The notes beneath the pieces are model-generated. The model worked only from the letters and a program-made list of their open reading frames with translations. It made no database searches and was not told the origin of the DNA. The position numbers and the translations under genes are program-made. This document shows positions 26,339 through 35,106 of a stretch of DNA of 64,000 nt, piece after piece. Source of the stretch: Brevundimonas sp. M20 (GTDB taxonomy: Bacteria; Pseudomonadota; Alphaproteobacteria; Caulobacterales; Caulobacteraceae); NCBI RefSeq assembly GCF_006547065.1, contig NZ_CP041243.1, forward strand, positions 868,001 through 932,000, read 5' to 3'. The first letter of the stretch is position 1. The number at the start of each line of letters is the position of its first letter.

Positions 26339-28422
26339 TGCCCCAACTCCTCCTCGAACTCTTCTCCGAAGAAATCCCGGCCCGCATGCAGCAGGGCGCG
26401 GCGCGCGACCTTGAGCGCATGGTCGCCGACCGGCTGAAGGCCGCGGGCCTGACGTATGAGGCCCTGACCACCTATGGCGGGCCGCGTCGCCTGACGCTGG
26501 TGATCGACGGCCTGCCGTCGGCCACGCCTGACCGCGAGGAAGAGCTGAAGGGGCCGAAAGCGAGCGCCCCTGAACAGGCGCTGGAAGGCTTCCTGCGCAA
26601 GACCGGCCTGACCCGCGAGCAGCTGGTCGAGCGCGACGGCGTCCTGTTCGCCGTTATCAGCCAGAAGGGCCAGTCCACAGCAGCCCTGATCCCGGCCATG
26701 GTCGACCAGATCGTCCGCACCTTCCCCTGGCCCAAGTCGATGCGCTGGGGCTCGGGCACGCTGCGCTGGATCCGCCCGCTGAAGCGCATCCTGTGCCTGT
26801 TCGACGGCGCCGTGGTGCCGTTCGAGATCGACTGCGGCGCCTCAAGTAGCGAAGCGGTAGGCGAAAAAATTGTGTCCGGCGACCTGACCGAGGGCCACCG
26901 CTTCCTCGGTTCGGGCAAGCCTTTCACGGTCAAGGACTTCGCCGACTACCGTCAGAAGCTGGAGCGTGAGTTCGTCCTGCTCGACGTCGCCGACCGCAAG
27001 CTGCGCATCCTCGACGCCGCCAAAGATGTCTGCGCCGACAGGGGCCTCGCGCTCGTTGACGACGACGGCCTGCTGGATGAGGTCGCCGGTCTGGCCGAAT
27101 GGCCGACCCCGATCTTGGGCGACATGGACCCGCAGTTCCTCGCCCTGCCGCCCGAGGTGGTGCGCCTGTCGATGAAGGTGCACCAGAAGTATTTCGCCGT
27201 CCGCGACCCGGCCAAACACGGCCTCGCGCCGCACTTCGTCGTTGTCGCCAACGTCGAGGCCTCGGACGGCGGCAAGGCCCTGGCCGCCGGCAACAGCCGC
27301 GTCCTGTCGGCCCGCCTGAACGACGCCCGCTTCTTCTGGGACGAGGACCAGAAGGTCGGTTTCGAACCCTGGCTCAAGAAGCTGGAAGGCGTGACCTTCC
27401 ACGCCAAGCTGGGCGCCATGTCCGAGCGCGTCGAGCGCATCGCCGCCCTGGCCCGCGAGATCGCACCGCTGGTCGGCGCCGACCCGGATCAGGCCGAACA
27501 GGCCGCTCGTCTGGCCAAGGCCGATCTGGCCTCGGGCATGGTCGGCGAGTTCCCGGAACTGCAGGGCGTCATGGGCGGCTACTACGCCCGCGCCTTCGGC
27601 CAGCCGGACGCCATCGCCGACGCCATCCGCGACCACTACAAGCCGCAGGGCCCCTCGGACACGGTCCCGACCGCCCCGCTGACAGTGGCCGTCTCGCTGG
27701 CCGACAAACTCGACACCCTCGTCGGCTTCTTCGCCATCGACGAAAAGCCCACGGGTTCGAAGGACCCGTTCGCGCTGCGCCGTGCAGCGCTGGGGGTGAT
27801 CCGGCTGGTGCTGGAGAACCAGATTCGCATCCACCTGCGCGGAGCCGCGATGGACGCGTGGTCTGTGCGTTGGTTCCAACAGAACCACGGTGATCGGTTT
27901 GAAGACGTAACGGCCTTCTTCGCCGACCGCCTGACCGTCCTCCTGCGCGATCAGGGCCAGCGGCACGACCTCGTGGCCGCTGTCTTCGCCCTCGGCGACG
28001 ACGACCTCGTCCGCATCGTGCGTCGGGTGGAGGCGCTGGCCGCCTTCCTGGCCACCGACGACGGCGCCAACCTGCTGGCGGGCTACAAGCGCGCGTCCAA
28101 CATCCTCAAGGCCGAGGAGAAGAAGGGCGAATTGCCGGTGGGCATGGTCGAGACCGGCCTGCCGAACCAGCCCGCCGAGGAAACCGCCCTGGCCTTCGCC
28201 TCCGCCGCCGCCGCGACCGCCGTGGACGCCGCGCTGGAGACCGAGGATTTCGCCGCCGCCATGCGCGCTCTGGCCCGCCTTCGCGCGCCGGTGGACGCCT
28301 TCTTCGAGAAGGTCATGGTCAACTCGGACCTGGCTTCGGAACGCGATAACCGTTTGAAATTGCTTGGACAAGTTCGTGCCGTCATGGGCCGCGTCGCCGA
28401 CTTCGGCCAGATCGCGGGCTGA
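26338..28422 (+). CDS. glyS: Glycine-tRNA ligase beta subunit
   Basis: A 694-residue beta subunit carrying tRNA recognition and an HD-like domain. It begins MPQLLLELFSEEIPARMQQG, the standard N-terminus. ELKGPKASAPEQALEGFLRK, SMRWGSGTLRWIRPLKRIL and RVLSARLNDARFFWDED are typical blocks. The C-terminal region KVMVNSDLASERDNRLKLLG ends the protein as usual. The ATG shares a base with the DUF559 stop, so translation of glyS probably now depends on re-initiation after that gene. An alternative GTG start lies immediately before at 26335. Confidence 0.97.
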   Translation: MPQLLLELFSEEIPARMQQGAARDLERMVADRLKAAGLTYEALTTYGGPRRLTLVIDGLPSATPDREEELKGPKASAPEQALEGFLRKTGLTREQLVERDGVLFAVISQKGQSTAALIPAMVDQIVRTFPWPKSMRWGSGTLRWIRPLKRILCLFDGAVVPFEIDCGASSSEAVGEKIVSGDLTEGHRFLGSGKPFTVKDFADYRQKLEREFVLLDVADRKLRILDAAKDVCADRGLALVDDDGLLDEVAGLAEWPTPILGDMDPQFLALPPEVVRLSMKVHQKYFAVRDPAKHGLAPHFVVVANVEASDGGKALAAGNSRVLSARLNDARFFWDEDQKVGFEPWLKKLEGVTFHAKLGAMSERVERIAALAREIAPLVGADPDQAEQAARLAKADLASGMVGEFPELQGVMGGYYARAFGQPDAIADAIRDHYKPQGPSDTVPTAPLTVAVSLADKLDTLVGFFAIDEKPTGSKDPFALRRAALGVIRLVLENQIRIHLRGAAMDAWSVRWFQQNHGDRFEDVTAFFADRLTVLLRDQGQRHDLVAAVFALGDDDLVRIVRRVEALAAFLATDDGANLLAGYKRASNILKAEEKKGELPVGMVETGLPNQPAEETALAFASAAAATAVDAALETEDFAAAMRALARLRAPVDAFFEKVMVNSDLASERDNRLKLLGQVRAVMGRVADFGQIAG

Positions 28423-28429
28423 CACCAGC

Positions 28430-28628
28430 TCACCTCTCCATTCGCCCTCAAGCGAATGGAGAGGACAGATCGGCGCGTAGCGTCGATCAGGAGAGGGCGG
28501 TTCCGTCAGGGCCGAAGGAGTCTCGAACACCGGTGTCGGCGGGCCAACCGCCCTCCCTGCGCCGCCCCCTCCTGACCGCTGCGCGGTCTGTCCTCCCCAT
28601 CGCCTTGAAGAGGGCGATGGAGAGGTGA
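28430..28628. repeat. Bipartite inverted-repeat element, second family
   Basis: Fills the whole gap between the convergent glyS and glycerophosphodiesterase genes. The left arm (28430-28501) has CACCTCTCCATTCGC then GCGAATGGAGAGGACAGA, and CAGGAGAGGGCGGTT. The right arm (28544-28628) is the same order inverted: AACCGCCCTCCC, CCCCCTCCTGACCGC, TCTGTCCTCCCCATCGCC, GGCGATGGAGAGGTGA. Each arm contains its own short hairpin. The spacer of about 40 bases is non-coding. Confidence 0.8.
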
Positions 28629-28631
28629 GCG

Positions 28632-29627
28632 TCAGCGATACCGGGGCTGATCCATGAACGCCGCATCCAGTCCGTAGCCGGCGAACCGGGCCACCCGCCC
28701 GGTGATCCGGCCATGCTCCGCCGGGCCGTCCCCGATCCGGTCCCCCTCCGGGAGGAAGGCGTTCTCGGCCCGGAAGGTCCAGGCGGCCACCTTCAGGTCC
28801 GCTGCATGGGCGTCGGCGATCAGCGCGGTCGGCGCGCCCGGCTGCGGCTCGATCATCGCCGTGTCCGCCCCGATCCAGTCGGCATAGGCCCTGACCCGCG
28901 CCAGCCCCTCCGGCGTCGCCATGGCCGCATAGGTGAGCTCCGGCCGGTCCGCGGGCCCTCCGCCCCGGGCCATCAGTTGCAGCAGGGGCGTACCCACCCG
29001 GCGGCTCAACCGCTCGAGCGGCCCCACCTCGAAGCACTGGACCAGCACCGGCGCATCCGCCCCGGTCAGCCCGCGCCGCTCCAGCACCGCCACGAAGGCG
29101 TCCTCCATCGGCAGGCCAATGCCTTTGAAGTAAGCCGGGTGCTTCAGCTCCGGCGCGACCCCGATGGTCCGCCCGGTCCGCGCCGTAGCCTCCGCCGCGA
29201 TCTCCAGCACCTGTTCGAAGGTCAGGATCGGCTGCTGTCCGTCAAAGGCCGTGCCGCGCAGCTCCGGCAGCCGCTCCCGCGCCCGCAGGGTCATCAGCTC
29301 GGCCAGCGTGAAGTCCTCGGTGAACCAGCCCGTCACCGTCTGTCCGTCGATGGTCTTCGTGACCCGCCGGTCCGCGAACTCGGAGTGCGAGGCCACATCG
29401 GTCGTACCCCCGATCTCGTTCTCGTGCCGGACGACCAGCACCCCGTCGCGGGTCATGACCAGATCGGGCTCAATGAAGTCGGCGCCCTGCGCGACGGCCA
29501 GCTCATAGGCCGCACGGGTGTGCTCGGGCCGTTCGCCCGAGGCGCCGCGATGGGCGATGATCAGCACGTCAGCCACGGCGGGACTCGCGGTCAGCAACAG
29601 AAGGGCCGTCAGGATGATCCGGAACAT
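28632..29627 (-). CDS. Periplasmic glycerophosphodiester phosphodiesterase (GlpQ-like)
   Basis: A 331-residue enzyme releasing glycerol-3-phosphate from glycerophosphodiesters. The ATG at 29627 gives a clean signal peptide (MFRIILTALLLLTASPAVAD). The GDPD signature follows: IIAHRGASGERPEHTRAAY, where the His-Arg and Glu are catalytic/metal residues, then GADFIEPDLVMTRDGVLVVRHE with the second metal Glu-x-Asp and catalytic His. Length and two-part domain match periplasmic GlpQ more than cytosolic UgpQ. The stop is 3 bases from the repeat element. Confidence 0.92.
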   Translation of the reverse strand: MFRIILTALLLLTASPAVADVLIIAHRGASGERPEHTRAAYELAVAQGADFIEPDLVMTRDGVLVVRHENEIGGTTDVASHSEFADRRVTKTIDGQTVTGWFTEDFTLAELMTLRARERLPELRGTAFDGQQPILTFEQVLEIAAEATARTGRTIGVAPELKHPAYFKGIGLPMEDAFVAVLERRGLTGADAPVLVQCFEVGPLERLSRRVGTPLLQLMARGGGPADRPELTYAAMATPEGLARVRAYADWIGADTAMIEPQPGAPTALIADAHAADLKVAAWTFRAENAFLPEGDRIGDGPAEHGRITGRVARFAGYGLDAAFMDQPRYR

Positions 29628-29682
29628 GGCGCAGCGATAGCGCCGCGCCACGACACCCCGATGAAGGCCCTGACCCTGGAAA

Positions 29683-30588
29683 TCAGGCCCCCAGGATCCA
29701 GCCTTCTTCCTGCTCCACCTGCTGGATCAGGGCTTCGCTCGCATCCTTCGGCGGGGCGAAGGCCTTCGCCAGATCACCGGCGTCATCCATCTTGGCCAGA
29801 GCCTCGGCGGTGACCCGCACCTGCGCCTGATCCTTGTACTCGCCGGGCTCCGGCTTGGCGGCGAACATCGACGGCCACACCTCGACCACGACGGCCGACA
29901 GGGGCTCCACGTCCGCCGTGTCCAGCGCGCGCCAGCCGGTGTTGAAGGGCCAGACAGCGCCTGCGTCGCCCAGGCTCTCCAGCAGGCGGCGCACCATCGG
30001 GATGCCGACCAGAGTCTGACCGCCCACGGCGCCCGCGCCGTGCATCTGCCAGACCGACTTGGGCTGCAGCTTGCCCTTGCGGACGGTGTCCTCGGTGGCC
30101 CGGAACTCGGGGATGTCGGCGCCCGAGCCCGCGGGCGGCTTGGTCGTGGTCAGCCAGCGCTGCGCCTGCTTGGCGGGCGCGCCCCAGAACGGCCAGGCCT
30201 CGTCAGTCATCAGCCGGTTCATCTTGGCCGCGACCTGATAGCGGTTGTTGGTGTTGTCGGCCTTGTCCACGACGTTGGCCGTCAGGAACTTGCCCATGGC
30301 CGCCCACGGCGTCCCGTCCAGCTTCAGGCGCGCGGCCGTGCCCGCCGGGAAGCCGAAGTTGAAGTCGAAGCCGACCAGCACCCGGTCGCCCCGCTTGCGG
30401 TGTTCCGAGATCAGCTTGTTCAGGAGGGCCTCGCCCTCGGCGCGCGTCGCCGTGTTGTGGGTCTCGGTATACAGGCGGAAGCGCACGTCGCGCTTGGCCA
30501 CGCCGATCCAGACGGACTGGTCGCCCAGCTTCTTGCCTTCAGCGGCAGTCCAGTCAGCGATGATCACGGCGTCGAACAGGCGGGCCAC
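29683..30588 (-). CDS. DUF429-like / RNase H-fold hypothetical protein
   Basis: A 301-residue soluble protein starting with GTG 30588 (AAGGAG at 6 bases upstream). Asp-containing strand motifs AVIIADWTAAEGKK (residues about 7-20), RVLVGFDFNFGFPAG (70-84) and VVVEVWPSMF (about 230-239) are spaced like the acidic residues of RNase H-like DUF429 proteins. Relatives in alphaproteobacteria are often mislabelled as cobalamin or molybdopterin proteins. Nuclease activity is only a fold-based inference. It is about 55 bases upstream of the phosphodiesterase gene on the same strand. Confidence 0.6.
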   Translation of the reverse strand: MARLFDAVIIADWTAAEGKKLGDQSVWIGVAKRDVRFRLYTETHNTATRAEGEALLNKLISEHRKRGDRVLVGFDFNFGFPAGTAARLKLDGTPWAAMGKFLTANVVDKADNTNNRYQVAAKMNRLMTDEAWPFWGAPAKQAQRWLTTTKPPAGSGADIPEFRATEDTVRKGKLQPKSVWQMHGAGAVGGQTLVGIPMVRRLLESLGDAGAVWPFNTGWRALDTADVEPLSAVVVEVWPSMFAAKPEPGEYKDQAQVRVTAEALAKMDDAGDLAKAFAPPKDASEALIQQVEQEEGWILGA

Positions 30589-30668
30589 AGCGGGCTCCTT
30601 CAGGCTTACTCAAAGAAAGGTTGGGGGCTTCTAGCGCTCCCGCGTCAGGGGAGGAAGCCCGGTGGTGT

Positions 30669-31184
30669 TCAACCTTTGAGCAGGGCTTCCAGATGCGACA
30701 GCCAGCGGCGGCCCAGTCGCAGGGCCTCGCCCGGAGAACTGGTCTGGACGGTCAGGGCGGCGTCCCACAGCGACAACTCGAACTCAGGGTGGCGGGCATC
30801 CGCGAACATCAGCCGCAGCACGACCTGCTCGGCTTCCGGGGCCAGAATATCGAGCGACTTGCGGGCCTCCCCCCGGCGCACGCGGGCCACGACATGGCCG
30901 TCCACGATGATCTCGCCGCCTTCGATCTCCTCGAAGGCATAGACCAGTCCGGAACCGCCACTGTTCCACAGCACGGCGATCTGGCCGCCGTCGAAATCCA
31001 GCCCGGCCGCCCGGCCTTCAGCCGGCGAAAGGGCCTCGGCTTCAGGAATCGCGCCCAGCGACTTCAGCAGGGCCCGACGCATCCGACGCACGGGCTCCAT
31101 CCACCAGACCAGCAGAAGCGCCCCGGTGGTCAGCGCCGCCGCGGCCAGCGCCACCAGCAGAATGACCCGGAACACCTCGCCCAA
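30669..31184 (-). CDS. Membrane-anchored hypothetical protein, coupled to xthA
   Basis: A 171-residue protein with one N-terminal membrane segment (VFRVILLVALAAAALTTGALLLVWW) and a cytoplasmic or periplasmic domain containing GQIAVLWNSGGSGLVYAFEEI and FELSLWDAALTVQTS. It starts at TTG 31184, chosen because GGAGG lies 8 bases upstream, inside the end of xthA, and the xthA stop is only 3 bases away; a GTG 9 bases later is an alternative. The pair is clearly one operon. No family recognised. Confidence 0.72.
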   Translation of the reverse strand: MGEVFRVILLVALAAAALTTGALLLVWWMEPVRRMRRALLKSLGAIPEAEALSPAEGRAAGLDFDGGQIAVLWNSGGSGLVYAFEEIEGGEIIVDGHVVARVRRGEARKSLDILAPEAEQVVLRLMFADARHPEFELSLWDAALTVQTSSPGEALRLGRRWLSHLEALLKG

Positions 31185-31187
31185 GGA

Positions 31188-31985
31188 TCAGTCCTCCAGC
31201 TCGACGACCACGGGAACGTGGTCGGACGGCTTGTCCATGTCACGGGCGTCGCGATGCGTCTCGACGCCCCGGAACCGGTCCGCCGCTTGCGGCGACAGCA
31301 GGTGGAAGTCGATGCGGATGCCGTGGTCCCTCTGCCAGGCGCCCGCCTGATAGTCCCAGAAGGTGTAGGTCCCCGGCGGTTGCTTGCCGAGCTCGCCCGC
31401 CTCGCTCAGACCCAGATAGCGCAAGGCGCGGAAGGCGGCGCGGCTCTCGGGCTGGAACAGGGCGTCATTGACCCAGGCCTTCGGGTCCCTGGCGTCGTCC
31501 GGCGTCGGGATGACGTTGTAGTCGCCGCACAGGGTGAAGGCTTCCTCCTGCGCCAGCAGAGTGCGGGCGTGGGCCTCCAGCCGCTCCATCCAGCCCAGCT
31601 TGTAGGCGAACCTGGGGCTCTCCACCGGATTGCCGTTGGGCAGGTACAGGCAGCCGACCCGCACCGGACGCGGAGCCTCGATCAGGGCTTCGATGTAGCG
31701 AGCGTGGACGCCATCGGCCTCGACGCCGGACTGATCCTCGCCCGGCAGGCCGCGCATGACCTCGGACATCGGGTATTTCGAGAGCAGGGCGACGCCGTTG
31801 TAGGTCTTCTGCCCGTGAACCTCGACATTGTAGCCGAGGCTCTCGAAGGCCTCGCGCGGGAACTTCTCGTCCACGCACTTGATCTCCTGGAAGCCGACAA
31901 CATCCGGCTGGGCAGCCTCCAGCCACGCCAGCACGGTGGGCAGGCGGGCGTTGACCGAGTTCACATTCCAGGTGGCGATACGCAT
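31188..31985 (-). CDS. xthA: Exodeoxyribonuclease III (AP endonuclease)
   Basis: A 265-residue member of the exonuclease III/EEP fold that cuts DNA at abasic sites and degrades 3' ends. Seen: MRIATWNVNSVNARLP, then DVVGFQEIKCVDEKFP with the metal-binding Glu, YNGVALLSKYPMSEVMRGLPG, CGDYNVIPTPDDARDP with the catalytic Asp-Asn pair, and the C-terminal PSDHVPVVVELED with the Asp-His pair. It is a plausible downstream partner for the two DNA glycosylases encoded at 12 and 16 kb. Confidence 0.95.
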   Translation of the reverse strand: MRIATWNVNSVNARLPTVLAWLEAAQPDVVGFQEIKCVDEKFPREAFESLGYNVEVHGQKTYNGVALLSKYPMSEVMRGLPGEDQSGVEADGVHARYIEALIEAPRPVRVGCLYLPNGNPVESPRFAYKLGWMERLEAHARTLLAQEEAFTLCGDYNVIPTPDDARDPKAWVNDALFQPESRAAFRALRYLGLSEAGELGKQPPGTYTFWDYQAGAWQRDHGIRIDFHLLSPQAADRFRGVETHRDARDMDKPSDHVPVVVELED

Positions 31986-32031
31986 GGAGCGGGAAGCTAA
32001 GGCGTGTCGCGGGGCGAGGGAAGCGCCAACG

Positions 32032-32058
32032 AAAAACTCCCCGGAGTCTCCTCCGGGG
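32032..32058 (-). terminator. Intrinsic terminator of the cysteine-module gene
   Basis: On the minus strand CCCCGGAG-GAGA-CTCCGGGG is followed by AG and TTTTT, 32 bases after the stop at 32090. Confidence 0.88.
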
Positions 32059-32089
32059 CGCTGATCGGTCGTTTGACGGGCTGGCCCGG

Positions 32090-33076
32090 TTACGGACGGC
32101 CGCCGGCCGCCGGAGCAGCCGCGACCTGGGTCAGGGTGCAGCCCCCGCCGATGCGGACAGCGGCGGCGCAGGTGTAGATTTGCTGGGCTTCGCCTGCGGC
32201 GTTGATGCGCGCGACATAGCCTTCGCCTTCAGCGGCGCACTTGACTTCGAAGAAGCGGCCGTTGGCGTTGGAGCCCATCAGGCGGACCTGGGTGACGTCG
32301 CAGGCCGCGGCGTCGGTGCCGGCCAGCTTGGTCTTGAAGCCGTCGTTCTGTTCCTGCGGGGTGGTGAAGCGGCAGGTTCCCCCCATGGCGTTGACCTGCA
32401 GGCAGTCCTTCAGGTCCCAGCCCGTGGCGGTCTTCTCAAGCCAGTAGCCGTCGGCGTTTGCGCAGCCGACTTCATAGACCATGTTGTTGTCGTCGCTCTT
32501 GCCGATGGCCAAGGCCTCGTCGATCGTGCAGGTCGCGCCGGCGGCGCGGGCCCAGCTGCCGATCACTGCGACGCCGTTCTGGTTGGCGGGGATGGCGCAT
32601 TGCTGCCCGACGTCCGCGTTCGGGTCGCGCGAGCGAGCGATGGCGGCGGTCCCGGCCAGCTCGATACAGCTGTAGGCCTGAGGCGGGGTCGAGGCGATCA
32701 GGATGTAGCCTTCAGTATTGTTGCAGGCGACTTCATAGACCTGCGACTCGCCGATTACGCCCGGGTTGGAGGCCTCCGTCAGCTCGCAGGTCAGGTTGTT
32801 GGCGGCGAGTTGGGCCTGGGCCTCGGTGCGGATCTGTTCCGGGGTCTTGGCGGCGGTCGGCTGGACCTGCTGGGCGCCGGAGCGTTGGCGGTCACGACGG
32901 CGGGAAGCTTCATCGGCGCGGTCGGTCTGGTCGCCGCCGATGCGACCGGGCAGGACCCGCTCACCGCGCGGTGTGCGTCCGCCGCTGCCGGAGTTCTGGG
33001 CCATGGCGGGCTCGGCGGCCACGAAGGCGGCGGCGACGGCCATCGCCATCAGGGCAAGCGTCTTTCTGGTCAACAC
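32090..33076 (-). CDS. Secreted protein with three cysteine modules
   Basis: About 328 residues. The GTG at 33076 is preferred over the GTG at 33085 because GGAG lies 8 bases before it. A signal peptide (TLALMAMAVAAAFVAAEPAMAQ) is followed by a basic, Gly/Arg/Gln-rich stretch. Three similar modules come next, each Cys-x(19-22)-(VYEV or FFEV)-x-Cys-x5-Gly-Tyr: around QVYEVACNNTEGYIL, MVYEVGCANADGYWL and RFFEVKCAAEGEGYV. Each is followed about 15 residues later by further Cys (SCIEL, DCLQV, TCAAA). Paired cysteines suggest disulphide-stabilised repeats in the periplasm or at the surface. I do not recognise the family. Confidence 0.78.
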   Translation of the reverse strand: MLTRKTLALMAMAVAAAFVAAEPAMAQNSGSGGRTPRGERVLPGRIGGDQTDRADEASRRRDRQRSGAQQVQPTAAKTPEQIRTEAQAQLAANNLTCELTEASNPGVIGESQVYEVACNNTEGYILIASTPPQAYSCIELAGTAAIARSRDPNADVGQQCAIPANQNGVAVIGSWARAAGATCTIDEALAIGKSDDNNMVYEVGCANADGYWLEKTATGWDLKDCLQVNAMGGTCRFTTPQEQNDGFKTKLAGTDAAACDVTQVRLMGSNANGRFFEVKCAAEGEGYVARINAAGEAQQIYTCAAAVRIGGGCTLTQVAAAPAAGGRP

Positions 33077-33210
33077 GGGCAACACTCCGGAGGGAAAATC
33101 TTCGGCACACCCTTGGCGAGACGGGATCGCCGGGTCAAGCGCGGCGGGGGAATGCTGGACGCGAACGGGCGGTTCGGGCTATCCCTCCTGCGTTGCGATT
33201 GGAGACGGAC

Positions 33211-34302
33211 TTGGCGGACGGTGTGATCCCGGCGGAGACGGAGGCAAGGCCCACGGAGCGTGGCCTGACCTACCCGTTCGCCGGACCTCCGGCCTCGGGG
33301 GAGGCCATCGCCGTGACCCCGGACGTGTTGTGGATGCGCGTCGCCATGCCGATGCAACTGGATCACATCAACGTCTATGCGGTGCGCGACGGCGACGGCT
33401 GGGCGGTGATCGATTGCGGGCTCGGGATCAACGGGACCAGGGACGAGTGGGAGCTGTTGCTGGCCGGCCCCATGGGCGGCGATCCGGTGACGAAGGTCAT
33501 CTGCACTCATATGCACCCGGACCACATCGGTCTGGCGGGCTGGCTGTGCGAGCGCTTTGACGCGCCCCTTGTGATGACCCGGCTGGAATACGTCATGGCG
33601 CGGATGCTGCTGGCTGACACGGGCAAGGAGGCCCCGGAGAGCGGCGCGGTCTTCTATCGCGCCGCCGGTTGGGATGAGGCCCAGATCGCCCGGTATCGCA
33701 AGGAGTTCGGACGTTTCGGCATGGCGGTGTCGCCGCTGCCCGCCGCCTATCAGCGCATTCGCGAAGGGGATCTGCTGACCCTCGGCGGTCGTGACTGGAC
33801 CGTGGTTGTCGGTGAAGGCCATAGCCCCGAGCATGCCTGTCTGTGGCGCGAGGACGACGGGATCGTGCTCGGCGGCGACCAGATACTGCCGCGCATCTCT
33901 TCGAACGTGTCGGTCTGGCCGACGGAGGCGGACGCCGATCCGCTGGGCGACTGGCTGGCCTCGCTGGAACGGATGAAGACGGTCTTCCCGGACGATGTGC
34001 TGATCCTGCCGTCGCACGGAGAGGTGTTCCGGGGCGTGCAGCCCCGTCTGGACGCCCTGATCCGGGGCCATCACGTCGCTCTCAGGCGGCTGGAGCGCAG
34101 CTTGCGCGAGCCGAAGCGGGCGGTGGACGTGTTTCCGGCCCTGTTCGCTCGTCCGGTGGGCGACGGCGTGCGTGGCATGGCCACCGGCGAGGCGATCGCG
34201 CATCTGAACTACATGCTCCGCCACGGAACCGCCGTTCGCGAACGCGATGCGGACGGGGTCGACTGGTGGCGCTCAACGACAAAAGGGGAGGAGGCGGCAT
34301 GA
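33211..34302 (+). CDS. Metallo-beta-lactamase-fold hydrolase
   Basis: A 363-residue MBL-superfamily hydrolase. TTG 33211 is chosen because GGAG lies 6 bases upstream and it starts just before the conserved region; a GTG at 33223 is possible. The metal-binding motif is ICTHMHPDHIGLAGWL (HxHxDH). VVVGEGHSPEHACLW gives the next His, ILGGDQILPRISSN the bridging Asp, and LPSHGEVFRGV a late His. The C-terminal helical extension (GHHVALRRLERSLREPKRA) resembles LACTB2-like/RNase-Z-like hydrolases acting on thioesters or nucleic acids. It overlaps the enoyl-CoA hydratase gene by 4 bases, favouring a CoA-thioester role. Confidence 0.88.
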   Translation: MADGVIPAETEARPTERGLTYPFAGPPASGEAIAVTPDVLWMRVAMPMQLDHINVYAVRDGDGWAVIDCGLGINGTRDEWELLLAGPMGGDPVTKVICTHMHPDHIGLAGWLCERFDAPLVMTRLEYVMARMLLADTGKEAPESGAVFYRAAGWDEAQIARYRKEFGRFGMAVSPLPAAYQRIREGDLLTLGGRDWTVVVGEGHSPEHACLWREDDGIVLGGDQILPRISSNVSVWPTEADADPLGDWLASLERMKTVFPDDVLILPSHGEVFRGVQPRLDALIRGHHVALRRLERSLREPKRAVDVFPALFARPVGDGVRGMATGEAIAHLNYMLRHGTAVRERDADGVDWWRSTTKGEEAA

Positions 34303-35072
34303 CCGACCACATCAAGACCGAACTGGGCGACGGCGTCCTGACCGTGACCCTGGCGCGCGCGGACAAGAAGAACGCCATCACCCAGGCCATGTACGCGGCC
34401 CTGTCGGACGCCGGCGAGCGCGCGCGGACGGATGACGCGGTGCGGGTGTTGGTCTTCAAGGGCGAGGGCGACAGCTTCTCGGCGGGCAACGACATCGGCG
34501 ATTTCATCGCTATCGGCTCCCAGACGAGCAACCCGTCCGACATGGCGGTATTCCGGTTCCTGAAGGCCATGGCTGATCTGGACAAGCCGGTGGTCGCCGC
34601 CGTGCGGGGGCGCGCAGTTGGTATCGGCCTGACGCTGCTGCTCCACTGCGACATGGTGGTGGTGGCCGAAGACGCGCTGTTGTCGGCGCCCTTCATCAAT
34701 CTGGCGCTGGCGCCCGAAGCGGCGTCGTCGATGCTGTTGCCGCAGGTGCTGGGCCATCAGCGGGCGTTCGAAATCTTCGCGCTCGGAGAGCCGATCGACG
34801 GCAAGACCGCCGTGGCCTGGGGGCTGGCGAACAGAGCGGTTCCGGCCGATCAGGTCGAAGCCGTGGCCGTTGAATTGGCCGCCAGGCTGGCGGCCCGCGC
34901 GCCCAACTCGATTCGCAAGACCAAGCGTCTGATGCGCGACGCCGAACGGATCTGGGAGCTGATGCAGCGGGAAGGCGAAGCCTTCGGCAGCCAGATGAAG
35001 AGCCCCGAGGCGATGGAGGCGTTCATGGCCTTCACCCAGAAGCGCGCGCCGGATTTCTCGAAAGTCGGTTGA
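34299..35072 (+). CDS. Enoyl-CoA hydratase/isomerase family protein
   Basis: A 257-residue crotonase-fold protein. Seen: VLTVTLARADKKNAITQAMY at the start, the oxyanion-hole loop SFSAGNDIGDF (residues about 61-71), then KPVVAAVRGRAVGIGLTLLLHCDMVV. FINLALAPEAASSMLLPQVLG has the Glu in the position of the second catalytic acid. ATGA overlap with the MBL gene indicates coupling. Substrate unknown; beta-oxidation of an unusual acyl-CoA is the simplest reading. Confidence 0.93.
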   Translation: MTDHIKTELGDGVLTVTLARADKKNAITQAMYAALSDAGERARTDDAVRVLVFKGEGDSFSAGNDIGDFIAIGSQTSNPSDMAVFRFLKAMADLDKPVVAAVRGRAVGIGLTLLLHCDMVVVAEDALLSAPFINLALAPEAASSMLLPQVLGHQRAFEIFALGEPIDGKTAVAWGLANRAVPADQVEAVAVELAARLAARAPNSIRKTKRLMRDAERIWELMQREGEAFGSQMKSPEAMEAFMAFTQKRAPDFSKVG

Positions 35073-35106
35073 TTCCCGGCGGCGCGGGCCTTAGGTGCGC
35101 GCGCTC

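Noticed and set aside
26842..29037. 731-codon minus-strand ORF
   Set aside because: Runs antisense to glyS, through a repeat element and into another frame of the phosphodiesterase gene; no sensible protein.
32458..33210. N-terminal extension of the MBL hydrolase frame
   Set aside because: The upstream frame is Arg/Ser-rich antisense translation of the cysteine-module gene; the TTG at 33211 with its RBS marks the real start.
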